The notes beneath the pieces were generated by a model. The model did not search any database. It worked only from the letters and a program-made list of their open reading frames with translations, and was not told the DNA's origin. Made by a program: the position numbers and the translations under genes. DNA of 64,000 bases from Parvularcula marina (lineage in GTDB: Bacteria > Pseudomonadota > Alphaproteobacteria > Caulobacterales > Parvularculaceae), in the NCBI RefSeq assembly GCF_003399445.1, contig NZ_QUQO01000001.1, positions 1,299,001-1,363,000 on the forward strand, in the 5' to 3' direction. How positions within the stretch are numbered: the first letter of the stretch is position 1; each line of letters opens with the position of its first letter. Positions 1 through 9,135 of the stretch are shown here, piece by piece.

Positions 1-854
1 ATTTCCGCTTGGCTGCGCGTATTGGTGAAAATCAGCGCGGTGTTCGCCGTCTTGATCGCCTCATAGATCCCGGCAAAGGCATGACGCCCCGTATGCCCGG
101 CCCAGGGAATGTGGTCCCCCGGCGTCAGCACACGGACTTCCGGTCTTGCCCCGCCCTTGCCGAGGACCAGTGCCGAGCGTGCCTCCTCCCCTGCCTTCGG
201 CTGGGCGACGAGATAGCACTGCAGCGGCACGGGGTCATCGACCGTCGCAGAGAGGCCAAGGCATCTGACCGCAGGCACCATGCTGCGCAGCCGGGCAAGG
301 CAGAGCGCCAGCAGGTCGCCACGTTTCTTGCCCGCAATCGCATGAAGCTCATCGATGATGATGGTCTTGAGCCCGGCGAAAAGATCGTCTGCGGAAGGAT
401 GCGCCAGCAGAAGCGAAATCTGCTCCGGTGTCGTCAGCAGCATGTCAGGCGGCCGCGCCCGCTGGCGCTGTTTGACATGGCTCGATGTATCCCCGGTCCG
501 GGCCTCGATCACGATATCAAGGCCCATCTCCGCGACCGGCGCCTCAAGGTTGCGCGCAATATCGACAGCCAGCGCCTTCAATGGCGAGATGTAGAGCGTG
601 TGGAGCGAGCGTTCATTCTGCGGGCTGCGATCAAGCTCGATCAGCGAGGGCAGGAATCCGGCCAGCGTCTTGCCGCCGCCGGTCGGCGCGATCAGCAAAC
701 AAGAGCGCCCTGCCTCGGCATGGGCCAGCATCTCTGCCTGATGGGCACGCAAGTGCCAGCCGCGGTCATCGAACCAGCGGGCAAATTTCGGCGGCAAGAC
801 AGCAGAATCATTCGGAAACTCTGCGCTCGCGCCCCTTTTCTTGGCACCAGACAT
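1..854 (-). CDS. Ligase-associated DEXH-box helicase (5' part, runs off window)
   Basis: Superfamily-2 helicase of the Lhr-like, ligase-associated type, thought to act in DNA damage repair with an ATP-dependent ligase and a nuclease. The minus frame opens with ATG at 854 and stays open to base 1, giving 284 residues. Visible motifs: Walker A APTGGGKT (about 56-63), Ia YISPLKAL (about 88-95), TTPEQ, Walker B/DEXH box IIIDELH (about 165-171), motif III GLSATV and motif IV ALIFTNTRSQAE close to the window edge. The C-terminal part lies outside the window. It is divergent from manC with only 56 bp between the start codons, so both promoters must be packed there. The family assignment rests on motif order and wording; other Lhr-type helicases are the alternative. 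Confidence 0.85.
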   Translation of the reverse strand, partial: MSGAKKRGASAEFPNDSAVLPPKFARWFDDRGWHLRAHQAEMLAHAEAGRSCLLIAPTGGGKTLAGFLPSLIELDRSPQNERSLHTLYISPLKALAVDIARNLEAPVAEMGLDIVIEARTGDTSSHVKQRQRARPPDMLLTTPEQISLLLAHPSADDLFAGLKTIIIDELHAIAGKKRGDLLALCLARLRSMVPAVRCLGLSATVDDPVPLQCYLVAQPKAGEEARSALVLGKGGARPEVRVLTPGDHIPWAGHTGRHAFAGIYEAIKTANTALIFTNTRSQAE

Positions 855-910
855 CGCCTAACCGATACGCGTCCGCCGCCCCTCGCGGCAATAACCGGAT
901 TTGGCACCAC

Positions 911-1990
911 ATGACCGAGATTTTTCCCGTCATCATGGCAGGCGGCACCGGCACAAGGCTCTGGCCGCTTTCGCGGCGGGCCCATCCCAAGCAGTTCCAG
1001 CCGCTCCTGTCCGAGAAATCCATGCTGGCCGAGACCACTGACCGGCTGACAGCGATTGACGGCATCCAGCTCGCCGACCCGATGGTCATCTGTGGCGCGG
1101 CGCATGAAAGTCTCGTGCGGGACTGTTTTGATGGTGAGACTCGCAAGCTGGGCCGAATGGTCTTGGAGCCTGAAGGCCGGAATACAGCGCCCGTCGCGAT
1201 CATTGCGGCGTCATTAGCTGCCGAAGAAAATGAAGACGCCCTCGTCCTTCTCCTACCCGCCGATCACCATATCGCAGACCCCGCAGCGTTCGGGGATGCG
1301 GTGCGCAAGGCGGCCGCGGCGGCAGAACAGGGATATCTGACCACATTCGGGATTGCGCCGTCGCACCCGGAAACAGGCTACGGCTATATTCTGCGCGGCG
1401 AGCCGCTCTCTGTTGGGGCGTATACGGTCGAACAATTCGTTGAAAAACCAGACCGCGAAACCGCCGAAGCCTATCTCAAAGATGACCGCTATAGCTGGAA
1501 CGCCGGGATCTTCCTCTTCCCGGCTCGCCTCCTTCTCAAGGAAGCTGAGGCCCATGCGCCGGAGATCCTGCGGGCCAGCATCGATGCGCTGCGTGCCTCT
1601 ATGCGGACGACAGACAAGATCGCCCTTGATGCAGAAGCCTTCGCGGCCGTGCCGGGTGACTCTATCGACTATGCGATCATGGAGCGGACAGACCGCGCCG
1701 CCGTCATCGGCCCGGTCAGCATGGGCTGGAACGATATCGGCTCCTGGCATGCCGTCCGTGAGCTGAAAGGCGCGACCGAAGGCCATAACGCGGCGGACAA
1801 TGCAATTGTCAGCAATTGCCATAACACGCTGGTCCATTCCGACGGCCCGCTGGTGGCCGCCATCGGACTTGAGAATGTCGTCATCATCGCAACCGGCGAT
1901 GCGGTGCTCGTCGTCGATGCTGACCACGCACAAGAGGTGAAGGGCGTCATCGATACGCTCAAAGCCGCCGGCCGGGACGATCTGCTCTAG
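911..1990 (+). CDS. manC: Mannose-1-phosphate guanylyltransferase
   Basis: Makes GDP-mannose from mannose-1-phosphate and GTP for glycan synthesis in the cytoplasm. The nucleotidyltransferase signature MAGGTGTRLWPLSR is at residues 9-22, followed by LLPADHHI, the VEKPD sugar-binding motif and YSWNAGIFLF. The frame is open much further upstream (from 485), but conserved sequence starts at ATG 911; the upstream part overlaps the divergent helicase. At 359 residues it is the short form: it lacks the C-terminal cupin phosphomannose isomerase domain of bifunctional ManC/AlgA. The gene after it, four bases downstream, may supply that isomerase step. Confidence 0.93.
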   Translation: MTEIFPVIMAGGTGTRLWPLSRRAHPKQFQPLLSEKSMLAETTDRLTAIDGIQLADPMVICGAAHESLVRDCFDGETRKLGRMVLEPEGRNTAPVAIIAASLAAEENEDALVLLLPADHHIADPAAFGDAVRKAAAAAEQGYLTTFGIAPSHPETGYGYILRGEPLSVGAYTVEQFVEKPDRETAEAYLKDDRYSWNAGIFLFPARLLLKEAEAHAPEILRASIDALRASMRTTDKIALDAEAFAAVPGDSIDYAIMERTDRAAVIGPVSMGWNDIGSWHAVRELKGATEGHNAADNAIVSNCHNTLVHSDGPLVAAIGLENVVIIATGDAVLVVDADHAQEVKGVIDTLKAAGRDDLL

Positions 1991-1994
1991 GAGT

Positions 1995-3161
1995 ATGGCG
2001 GAGACGGATCTCATCTCCGCAGCCGCTCGTCTGAAAGACTGGCTCGTCGAGGCGGCGCTGCCCCTCTGGGCCAATGCTGCACTCGACCCCGAAGGCGGCT
2101 ATTACGAAGACCTGACCCCGCAAGGCGCACCGCGTAAGGACCAGATCCGTCGAGTGCGGGTACAGCCGCGGCAGGCTTATGTCTACGCCCATGCCGCCCA
2201 TCTTGGCTGGAGCGATCAGGCCCGCGCCTTCTCCGATCACGGCTTTGATTATCTTCTGTCCAGAGCGGCCTTCGGGGATCCGCTGGATCCTGCCAGTTTT
2301 GATGGCTTTGCGCATCGTCTTCACCCGGATGGAAGTGTCGCCGATCCGCGCCGCGATACCTACGATCATGCCTTCGTGCTGCTCGCTTGCGCGTGGCGGA
2401 TAAGAGCATTCAGAGATGACCGTTCACGACAGGTTGCCAAGGCAACGCTTGGTTTTCTCGACCGGGAGTGCGGCCAGCCCGATGGCAGCTTTCTGGAGGG
2501 TCGCCCGCATCAAGACCCGCGTAGACAAAACCCGCATATGCATCTCTTCGAAGCCTTCATGGCGCTCTTCGAAGCGACGGAGGATGACGCAAACCTCGAA
2601 AGAGCACGGCGGGTCTTCGCCCTGTTCCAAACGCATTTTCTTGACACGGAGCAGACCGTGTTGCGGGAGTTCTTCCAGGATGACTGGCAGCTCTCCGCCG
2701 AAAAAGGCCATTTGATAGAGCCCGGCCACATGATGGAATGGTGCTGGCTCCTCGACCAATATGAGGCGCTGACGGGCGAAGACATGTCCGAGCTTATCAG
2801 ACGGCTTTATACCGCCGCAGAGCCTCTTGGGCTTGAGCCGCAAAGCGGCTTTCTTGTCGATTGCGTCTCACTTGAACCATCTCGGCCCATACCGCCTGCG
2901 CGGCGAACATGGGTGCAGACGGAATATATCAAGGCCACCTTGGTTCGGTCACGGCGCGGCGAGACAGCGTTTGCCAGCAAAGCCGCCTCTCTGATCAACA
3001 GGCTTTTTGGGACGTATCTGAAAAGCGACGTCCCCGGCGGATATACCGACCGCTATGGTGCGGACGGTGAGGTCATCTCTGATGCCATGCCAGTTTCAAC
3101 GCTCTATCATTTAATGAGCCTTGGCGCCGAAGCGGACCGGACGGTCAAGGCCCTCGGCTGA
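1995..3161 (+). CDS. AGE-family epimerase/isomerase, possible mannose-6-phosphate isomerase
   Basis: 388-residue alpha/alpha-barrel sugar isomerase of the N-acylglucosamine 2-epimerase family. Family-typical segments are RQAYVYAHAAHLGW (N-terminal third), the central NPHMHLFEAFMALFE and the catalytic-region motif EPGHMMEWCWLL. It starts four bases after the manC stop and is surely co-transcribed. With the short, isomerase-less ManC beside it, a mannose-6-phosphate isomerase role feeding GDP-mannose synthesis is the simplest reading (inference). A GlcNAc or ManNAc epimerase role, which could feed the nonulosonate genes near 33 kb, is the alternative. The converging TonB receptor gene is separated by a terminator. 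Confidence 0.8.
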   Translation: MAETDLISAAARLKDWLVEAALPLWANAALDPEGGYYEDLTPQGAPRKDQIRRVRVQPRQAYVYAHAAHLGWSDQARAFSDHGFDYLLSRAAFGDPLDPASFDGFAHRLHPDGSVADPRRDTYDHAFVLLACAWRIRAFRDDRSRQVAKATLGFLDRECGQPDGSFLEGRPHQDPRRQNPHMHLFEAFMALFEATEDDANLERARRVFALFQTHFLDTEQTVLREFFQDDWQLSAEKGHLIEPGHMMEWCWLLDQYEALTGEDMSELIRRLYTAAEPLGLEPQSGFLVDCVSLEPSRPIPPARRTWVQTEYIKATLVRSRRGETAFASKAASLINRLFGTYLKSDVPGGYTDRYGADGEVISDAMPVSTLYHLMSLGAEADRTVKALG

Positions 3162-3242
3162 CCTCTACTTCCTCTCCTCACGCCCGAAATCTATCCAAGC
3201 CCGACCAGACGCGCCTATTCTCCTAAGTACGCGCGCAAACAA

Positions 3243-3268
3243 AAAGGGCGGCCCGAAGACCGCCCTTT
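3243..3268. terminator. Bidirectional terminator between epimerase and TonB receptor
   Basis: Inverted repeat AAAGGGCGG / CCGCCCTTT with an 8-nt loop, preceded by AAAAA-type sequence and followed by a short T-containing stretch. It lies between two convergent genes, 80 bp after the epimerase stop and 50 bp after the receptor stop, so it can serve both strands. Confidence 0.75.
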
Positions 3269-3319
3269 CCTTACGCCACTGAAGTTTTACTCAGTACGCA
3301 ACTTTACATTTTTGTCCGA

Positions 3320-6300
3320 TTAGAACTCGTAACGAGCACCGAAGCGGATTTCGTAGCGCGATGCGTCGCCTTGGCGGCTTTCGCACGGCGTGGACGGAAC
3401 GCCCGACGCGTCAACTGCACAGATCGACGGGAAGCCCGGCTCGCGCAGGATGCCCCATTCGTCGTTCAGGAGGTTCGTGAAGTTGTCGATGACGATGAAG
3501 GCAGAAGCCTTGTGGTCTTCAAAGACGTTGAACTCCTGCTCGACTTTGACGTCGATCTTGCCCCACCAGGAACCCTCTTCGCCATTACGTTCCGCGCCAG
3601 CGGCGAGATAAGGACGACCTTCGAGGAAGGGGTTGAAGCCAGAGATCGAGTTCGGATCGACATCGATCGTGAGGCTGTACGGACGACCCGAGCTGACCTG
3701 ACCAAAGGCAGAGAACTGAGTGAGGTTTTCACCGAAGAAAGCCTTCTCGTAGTTCACGAGACCCGTGAAGCGGTGCTTGGTGTTGTAGTCGGAGATTGCA
3801 GAGCTGACGTCCTGCGGGTCACCGAATGCACGGTTCACATAGTTCGAGAACGCGACCGACGAAGTCATCGGGTGAACGTCTTCGGCATCCGAGTAGGCAT
3901 AGCCGAGCGACCAATCGAGGCCGAAGTCGTAGTCTTTTGCGATCGAGCCCGAAAGAAGAAGCGAGTCAGCATCATCATCCGAGTTGGTCAGCACAAAAGC
4001 AGCTTCACGCGTGCTGGAGTAAGTCGGGTACTCACGACCATCCGGACCCGTCGTGGTGCCGGTCTGCTCGAGATCGCCACGGATCCAGACTGCGCTGTCC
4101 ACGGACATTGTGAACAGAGCATCAGCAGAAAGGACGTACTCGCCACCAAGTGCCGGTGCGTCGACGAGGAAAGTACCGCCAAGAGCGAATTTCCATTCGG
4201 ACGGAAGCTCAAAGTCCGGATCAAGATAGTTGATCTCGAAGTTCGAACCTGCGCCAGCAGCAACAGCATCGATCATGGCTTGCGGGACGCAGTAGCCCGG
4301 GCCAGTCGGAACGCCAGCTTCGCACATGCCGTAAGGAATGGTGAAGATCGACGGACCGCCGTTTTGCTCGAGACCGAAGGAACCACCATCAGCACCGAAT
4401 TGCAGCACGTTGTTGGCTGAGTAGGTGTTCGACAGCCAGACATTCGGGTTACCGCCCGAATAGAGGCCAACACCACCACGCAGATCGACGTTCGACGTCA
4501 TATCCCAGGTGAAGCCAAGACGCGGCTGCAGCAGGCCTTCGCCGTCAAGCGTCTGACCATTCGAGAAGCCGTAGTCTGCAAGGAAATCCGGGTTGGTTTC
4601 CGGTGCATCATCCGTGGTGTACCAGTCGTAGCGAAGACCGCCGATGACAACGAAGCCATTGCCGAAGTCATACTCGTCCTGGAAGTACACGGTGTTGATC
4701 GAATAACCCCAATCAGCAGCAGCGTCAGCCGGATCACCGGAAGGCGCGTTGTTGTAGTTGATGTTGTCAGCAAGGCCGAGTTCGAAGTTCTCGATCGCCG
4801 GATCGAAGATCCCCGGAAGCATTGCGCCGCTGAATGCGTCGAAGTCGATTTCAGTTTCAACGTGCTGGACGAAGACGTTGAAGACTTCGAGCGACTCGAT
4901 TTCGTAACCGAAGCTGAAGTTGTGGTTGCCTGCGTCGTAGAAGCCTTTGAGCGCAAGGTTGAACGTGTCGTATTTCAGCTTGTTGGCCTGACGGCTGTCA
5001 TCGCCGCCGAGATAAACGTGAACGTCGTCGGTCTCGATGGTGATTTCACCGAAGTCCGTACCACCGACAGAGATCTGACGGTTGTCGAGTTCAGAATAGC
5101 CTACACGGATTTCAGTCGAGAAGTTCTCGGTCCAATCCGAATAGAGCGAGCCAACATAAGAAGTGAGTTCCGAACCGCGCTCATAGAGGTGGTTGGAGAA
5201 TTCAAGCTCGTTCAGGTCACCGTCGGACTCAACGATGTTGAAGCCGTCGTTCCAGTTGTAGGTGAAGGACGCACGGTGATTATCAGTGACGTTCCAGTCG
5301 AGTTTGATGAGGATCTTTTCGTCTTCATTGTCGAAGCTGGAAGGGATCACACCCGGATCGTAGCCATAGATGTCACGCGAAATACGCAGGATCTCGTCGA
5401 TCTCAGCTTGCGTGATGTTGACTTCGTTGACTGCACCAGAGCCGATCGGCCCACGGTCGAAGAGGTTCACACCGTCGAGTTTTTCGTATGCAGCGAAGAA
5501 GAACAGTTTGTCCTGAATGATCGGGCCGCCGATGCCGATACCGTAGCGGTACTCGTCATATTCGCCGGACTCGATGTCGTCGCCTTCGAGGCTGTCGGCG
5601 CGCAGACCGTCATTGGTGTAGTCGCCAAAGATGTAGCCGTGGAAGTCGTTCGTACCGGACTTGGTCACAGCGTTGATGTTACAGGCAGAGAAGCCGCCAT
5701 ACTGAACGTCAAACGGTGCAAGCTCGACAGCAACCTGCTCGATCGCGTCGTAAGAGAACGGGATCCGCTCGGTCGGGTAACCGTTGGCGTTCAGGCCGAA
5801 ATTGTCGTTCATGCGAACGCCATCGACAGTCAGCGAGTTGAAGCGGGAGTTTTTGCCGCCACACTGAACGGCGTTGATGTCACCGCGGCTCTCATCGACA
5901 TAAACGCGCGGGTCGAGGCGCAGGATGTCGGTCAGGTTACGGTTGATGGCCGGAGCGGTTTCCAGCGTATCAAGGCCGAAAGCAGCGCTCGGGCCAGCTG
6001 CGAGATCAGCGCCAACAGCCTGGCGTGTCGCAACAACGACGATCGTGTCGCCGCCGGTGGAAGAAGAAAGGTCGAAGCTGAGCGACGTCGTATCGCCGAG
6101 AGAAACGCTCAGATCTTCAACGCGCTCGCCCTGATAGCCAGAGCTCGTGACAGCAACGCTGTATGTGCCGCCAACGCTCAGGCTGCGGAAGGTGAACTCA
6201 CCGGAAGCACCGGTCGTGACCGAACGGCGGTAGCCGGTTTCAGCATCGGAGATGACGACGGTCGCGCCGGAGATCGGTGCGCCAGCTTCGTCGGTAACGG

Positions 6301-6397
6301 TGCCGCGAATGGCGCCGGTTGTTTCCTGCGCAGCGGCGAAGCCGCCGATAAGCGCGAACGCGGCTGCACCCGCAGCAAGCGTGCTTTTGAAGCTCAT
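3320..6397 (-). CDS. Oar-like TonB-dependent receptor with carboxypeptidase-regulatory-like domain
   Basis: Outer-membrane transporter or adhesin of 1,025 residues. It has a signal peptide (about 1-23, ending at AAA), a CarboxypepD_reg-like beta-sandwich (about 27-105, starting GAIRGTVTDEAGAPISGA), a TonB plug (about 130-245) and a long beta-barrel ending RYEF, the aromatic C-terminus expected for BAM insertion. ATG 6397 is preceded by AGGGG. There are no obvious partner genes, so the substrate is unknown; Oar-type proteins have been linked to peptide uptake and vesicle formation. Codon use is strongly biased, which leaves long open antisense frames and suggests high expression. Confidence 0.93.
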   Translation of the reverse strand: MSFKSTLAAGAAAFALIGGFAAAQETTGAIRGTVTDEAGAPISGATVVISDAETGYRRSVTTGASGEFTFRSLSVGGTYSVAVTSSGYQGERVEDLSVSLGDTTSLSFDLSSSTGGDTIVVVATRQAVGADLAAGPSAAFGLDTLETAPAINRNLTDILRLDPRVYVDESRGDINAVQCGGKNSRFNSLTVDGVRMNDNFGLNANGYPTERIPFSYDAIEQVAVELAPFDVQYGGFSACNINAVTKSGTNDFHGYIFGDYTNDGLRADSLEGDDIESGEYDEYRYGIGIGGPIIQDKLFFFAAYEKLDGVNLFDRGPIGSGAVNEVNITQAEIDEILRISRDIYGYDPGVIPSSFDNEDEKILIKLDWNVTDNHRASFTYNWNDGFNIVESDGDLNELEFSNHLYERGSELTSYVGSLYSDWTENFSTEIRVGYSELDNRQISVGGTDFGEITIETDDVHVYLGGDDSRQANKLKYDTFNLALKGFYDAGNHNFSFGYEIESLEVFNVFVQHVETEIDFDAFSGAMLPGIFDPAIENFELGLADNINYNNAPSGDPADAAADWGYSINTVYFQDEYDFGNGFVVIGGLRYDWYTTDDAPETNPDFLADYGFSNGQTLDGEGLLQPRLGFTWDMTSNVDLRGGVGLYSGGNPNVWLSNTYSANNVLQFGADGGSFGLEQNGGPSIFTIPYGMCEAGVPTGPGYCVPQAMIDAVAAGAGSNFEINYLDPDFELPSEWKFALGGTFLVDAPALGGEYVLSADALFTMSVDSAVWIRGDLEQTGTTTGPDGREYPTYSSTREAAFVLTNSDDDADSLLLSGSIAKDYDFGLDWSLGYAYSDAEDVHPMTSSVAFSNYVNRAFGDPQDVSSAISDYNTKHRFTGLVNYEKAFFGENLTQFSAFGQVSSGRPYSLTIDVDPNSISGFNPFLEGRPYLAAGAERNGEEGSWWGKIDVKVEQEFNVFEDHKASAFIVIDNFTNLLNDEWGILREPGFPSICAVDASGVPSTPCESRQGDASRYEIRFGARYEF

Positions 6398-6704
6398 GGA
6401 TATACCCCTATTGGAACGATGAATAAGTGTTCAGGTACTGACCTACCCACGGGCCCGCTAGGCCCTCAATGTAACAGTTCCGTGACAAGATGGTCTCAAC
6501 AGCGTGACATGCTGCAGCTGCACAAAGAGCGTTACTTTTTGGCCACAGTTACAGTTGAGCGAAACCGTCGCGGCAATTTCGTGTACTGATAATGTGGAAA
6601 AAATAAATCTGCTCGCAGCTACAGGAGCATAGCTTCATCATGCTCCACGAGCCGTGCGCGTGACAGAATCCTGCGCACGGACAAACCGCAATGAGTCCAG
6701 TCGT
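6398..6704. other. Gap between receptor start and argS end, with two hairpins
   Basis: No gene seen. The part next to 6398 must hold the receptor promoter and is rich in GTTAC/GTAAC-like words. Two hairpins follow argS on its strand: GGAGCAT / ATGCTCC (6624-6646) and CCGTGCGC / GCGCACGG (6652-6680). Neither is followed directly by a T-run, so they may be a termination or RNA-stability region for argS rather than classical intrinsic terminators. Confidence 0.5.
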
Positions 6705-8477
6705 TTACATACGATCGGGAATTGGCAGCCCAAGAATTGTGAGCGCATTTGTGAGCTGATCGGCCGCTGCGCGGACCAGACGGAGCCTTGATGCGCGTTT
6801 TTCCACATCCGCCTCGTCTCCGATTCGGCACGCGGCGTAGAATCTCGAGAACGCCTGCGCCAGTGAGAAGGCATGATCGCACAAGAGATGCGGCATGCGT
6901 TTCTGATAGGCCCCCTCGACCGCCTCGGAATAGGCAGCAAGCTCAAGCACGAGATCGCGTTCGGCCTGTTCGGTGACAACGATGTCCGCCGTGCCGCCAT
7001 CGCTATCGGCCCGCGCCAGCACGGAACGGATTCTGACAACGGCATAAAGAAGATAGGGGCCGGTCTTGCCTTCAAACGTCACGAAGCGTTTCGGATCAAA
7101 GATATAGTCCGAGGTCCGCGGATTGGAGAGATCCCCGAATTTGAGCGCGGCCACCCCGACCTTGCGGGCGATCTCGGCGCGCTCTTCATCAGAGAACTCC
7201 GCGCCCATCTCGCCTTCGGCGATCCGCGCCTCGGCCTCTGAGACGACCATGTCGATGAGATCGCGCAGGCGCAGAACGCCCCCTTCGCGCGTCTTGAACG
7301 GCTTGCCGTCCGTCCCGTTCATCGTGCCGAAGCCTGTATGCTCGAGCCGGTCGAGCCCAATCAGCCCCGCCTTGGCGGCGGCCCTGAAGACTTCCTCGAA
7401 ATGCTGGGACTGCCGGTTATCAACGACATAGATGATGCGCTCAGCGCCGAACTCATCAACCCGCTCTTCGATGGTCGCCATGTCGGTCGAGTGATAGCCG
7501 ACCGAGCCGTTGGATTTCACCATCATCACGGGGTTGAGCTTCTTCTTGTCACTTTCTTCGGCAACGAAAATGACCTTGGCGCCTTCGCTCTCAACAACGA
7601 GGCCGTCCTTTTCGAGCCGCTCGGTCAGCGGGCCGATCCGGTCCTGCACATCCGCTTCGCCCTTCCAGAGATCAAAGCTGACCCCAAGTTCGGCATAGTC
7701 GCGCTCAAGCGCGGCTTTGGAGACATCGACGAAATGCTGCCATAACGCGCGATAGCCGGGCCGGCCCTGCTGGAGCGCGGTGGTCGCGGCTTGCGCTTTT
7801 GCGCGATAGGCCTCGTCTTCTTTGCTGGCGGCAGAGGCGATTGGATAAAGCCGCGCAAGATCATCGACCGTGACCGGACTTTCCGAAGGATAAGGCCCGG
7901 TGTTCCCCTCATCGAAATAGGGAAGATCCGGCTGTTCGATCTCAAGCTGGGTGATGAGCTGGCCCATCTGCAGGCCCCAGTCGCCTAAGTGGATATCACC
8001 AAGGACATCGTCCCCGGCGAGACGGAAGAGCCGCTTCATGGCCTCGCCGATGATCGCAGCCCGCAGATGCCCGACATGGAGGGGCTTGGCGACATTCGGG
8101 CCGCCATAATCGATGATGACTTTCTCGCGCGCATCTTCGGCCCGCGCCCAGGCGCCCGATTGCGGATCAGCGGCAATCTTGGTTGCCGCCTGCCCCAGCG
8201 CCTCATCGGTGACGGTCAGGTTGAGAAAGCCCGGCCCTGCGAGTTCGACTTTCGCAAGCAACGGATCGGCCTCGAGCCGTTTGGCCACGGCCTCGCCGAG
8301 CGCACGCGGATTCTGCTTCTGAGCCTTGGCGGCAGCCAACGCGCCATTGCACTGGAAGGGCGCAAGGTCAGGCCGGTCAGAGCGCTGAACGCGCCCATAG
8401 GACGCATCCATGCCTTCTGCGGCAAAGGCCTCGCCCACCACTCCGGACAAGCGGTCGAGCAAAGAGTGTGTCGTCAT
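6705..8477 (-). CDS. argS: Arginyl-tRNA synthetase
   Basis: Class I aminoacyl-tRNA synthetase charging tRNA-Arg; 590 residues, normal length. It has the N-terminal Add-1-type domain, the HIGH-box region GPNVAKPLHVGHLRAA (about 130), a KMSKS-equivalent GKPFKTREGG typical of ArgRS, and the DALR anticodon-binding domain ending LGLPIPDRM. Its ATG overlaps the stop of the upstream lipoprotein gene (TGATG), which implies translational coupling. Essential gene, no oddities. Confidence 0.97.
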   Translation of the reverse strand: MTTHSLLDRLSGVVGEAFAAEGMDASYGRVQRSDRPDLAPFQCNGALAAAKAQKQNPRALGEAVAKRLEADPLLAKVELAGPGFLNLTVTDEALGQAATKIAADPQSGAWARAEDAREKVIIDYGGPNVAKPLHVGHLRAAIIGEAMKRLFRLAGDDVLGDIHLGDWGLQMGQLITQLEIEQPDLPYFDEGNTGPYPSESPVTVDDLARLYPIASAASKEDEAYRAKAQAATTALQQGRPGYRALWQHFVDVSKAALERDYAELGVSFDLWKGEADVQDRIGPLTERLEKDGLVVESEGAKVIFVAEESDKKKLNPVMMVKSNGSVGYHSTDMATIEERVDEFGAERIIYVVDNRQSQHFEEVFRAAAKAGLIGLDRLEHTGFGTMNGTDGKPFKTREGGVLRLRDLIDMVVSEAEARIAEGEMGAEFSDEERAEIARKVGVAALKFGDLSNPRTSDYIFDPKRFVTFEGKTGPYLLYAVVRIRSVLARADSDGGTADIVVTEQAERDLVLELAAYSEAVEGAYQKRMPHLLCDHAFSLAQAFSRFYAACRIGDEADVEKRASRLRLVRAAADQLTNALTILGLPIPDRM

Positions 8478-9034
8478 CAGAGTTCGGGAAATTTCAGGCT
8501 GTCATCACGCCGGTTATAGAGAAGCTGGTCACGGGTCAGGGCGAAGCCCACCGCGATCTCGAAATTGGTGCCGGAGATCGACTCATCGCGCCGGGGGATG
8601 ATCACGTTCTTGATATCCTCGGTGATATCGATCGAGGCAATATCGCCACGGATACGGACCTGCTTGGTGAAGACTTCCTTGGCGATGACTTCGCGATTGG
8701 TGCGCATCACGGCCACGAAATAGCTGACCTCATGGACCTCGCCTTGAGCTGCCGGACCCTTGCCCACAGACATGTCGACCTCAACGACGGCCTCAATCGG
8801 ACGGTCGCGGACGTAGCGGCAGTTTGAACGGACATCCTTGATCTCCGCCGACCAGGCAATCGTCTCAAGCGACGGCTCGCCATCGAATTCGATGACGCTG
8901 GCGGCATCCTCAAGCGCGAAAGTGTTGGGGCAGTAGCCGACATTGACCTCGTCGGCAGTGCGGATGTCATCCAGTGTCCCGCAGCCAGCAAGCAGCGCGG
9001 TCATGGAAATCAGGCTAAGAGAAAGGCAGCGCAT
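8477..9034 (-). CDS. Conserved lipoprotein of unknown function, coupled to argS
   Basis: 185-residue secreted lipoprotein. Starting at ATG 9034 gives a short signal peptide with lipobox LLAGC, and a GAGGG ribosome-binding site lies nine bases upstream. The longer frame (to 9070) would put twelve residues in front of the signal and is rejected. The mature part has a cysteine pair (VGYC, SNCRY) and alternating beta-type sequence; I do not recognise the family. The stop overlaps the argS start by one base, so the two are one transcript. The divergent ispH gene begins about 100 bp away. Confidence 0.8.
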   Translation of the reverse strand: MRCLSLSLISMTALLAGCGTLDDIRTADEVNVGYCPNTFALEDAASVIEFDGEPSLETIAWSAEIKDVRSNCRYVRDRPIEAVVEVDMSVGKGPAAQGEVHEVSYFVAVMRTNREVIAKEVFTKQVRIRGDIASIDITEDIKNVIIPRRDESISGTNFEIAVGFALTRDQLLYNRRDDSLKFPEL

Positions 9035-9135
9035 GGCAGGACCCTCAGGAACGTCTTTGACAATCACCATGATGGAGTATCAAAGGACACGCAAGCGATG
9101 CGCGCCTCACCATGGCGTAAGGAAGAGTTAGGTGG

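Noticed and set aside
4862-6589. Long plus-strand frame of 575 codons opposite the Oar-like receptor
   Set aside because: It is the mirror of a strongly codon-biased real gene; its translation is Val/Glu/Arg-rich with no domain, while the minus frame is a full TonB receptor.
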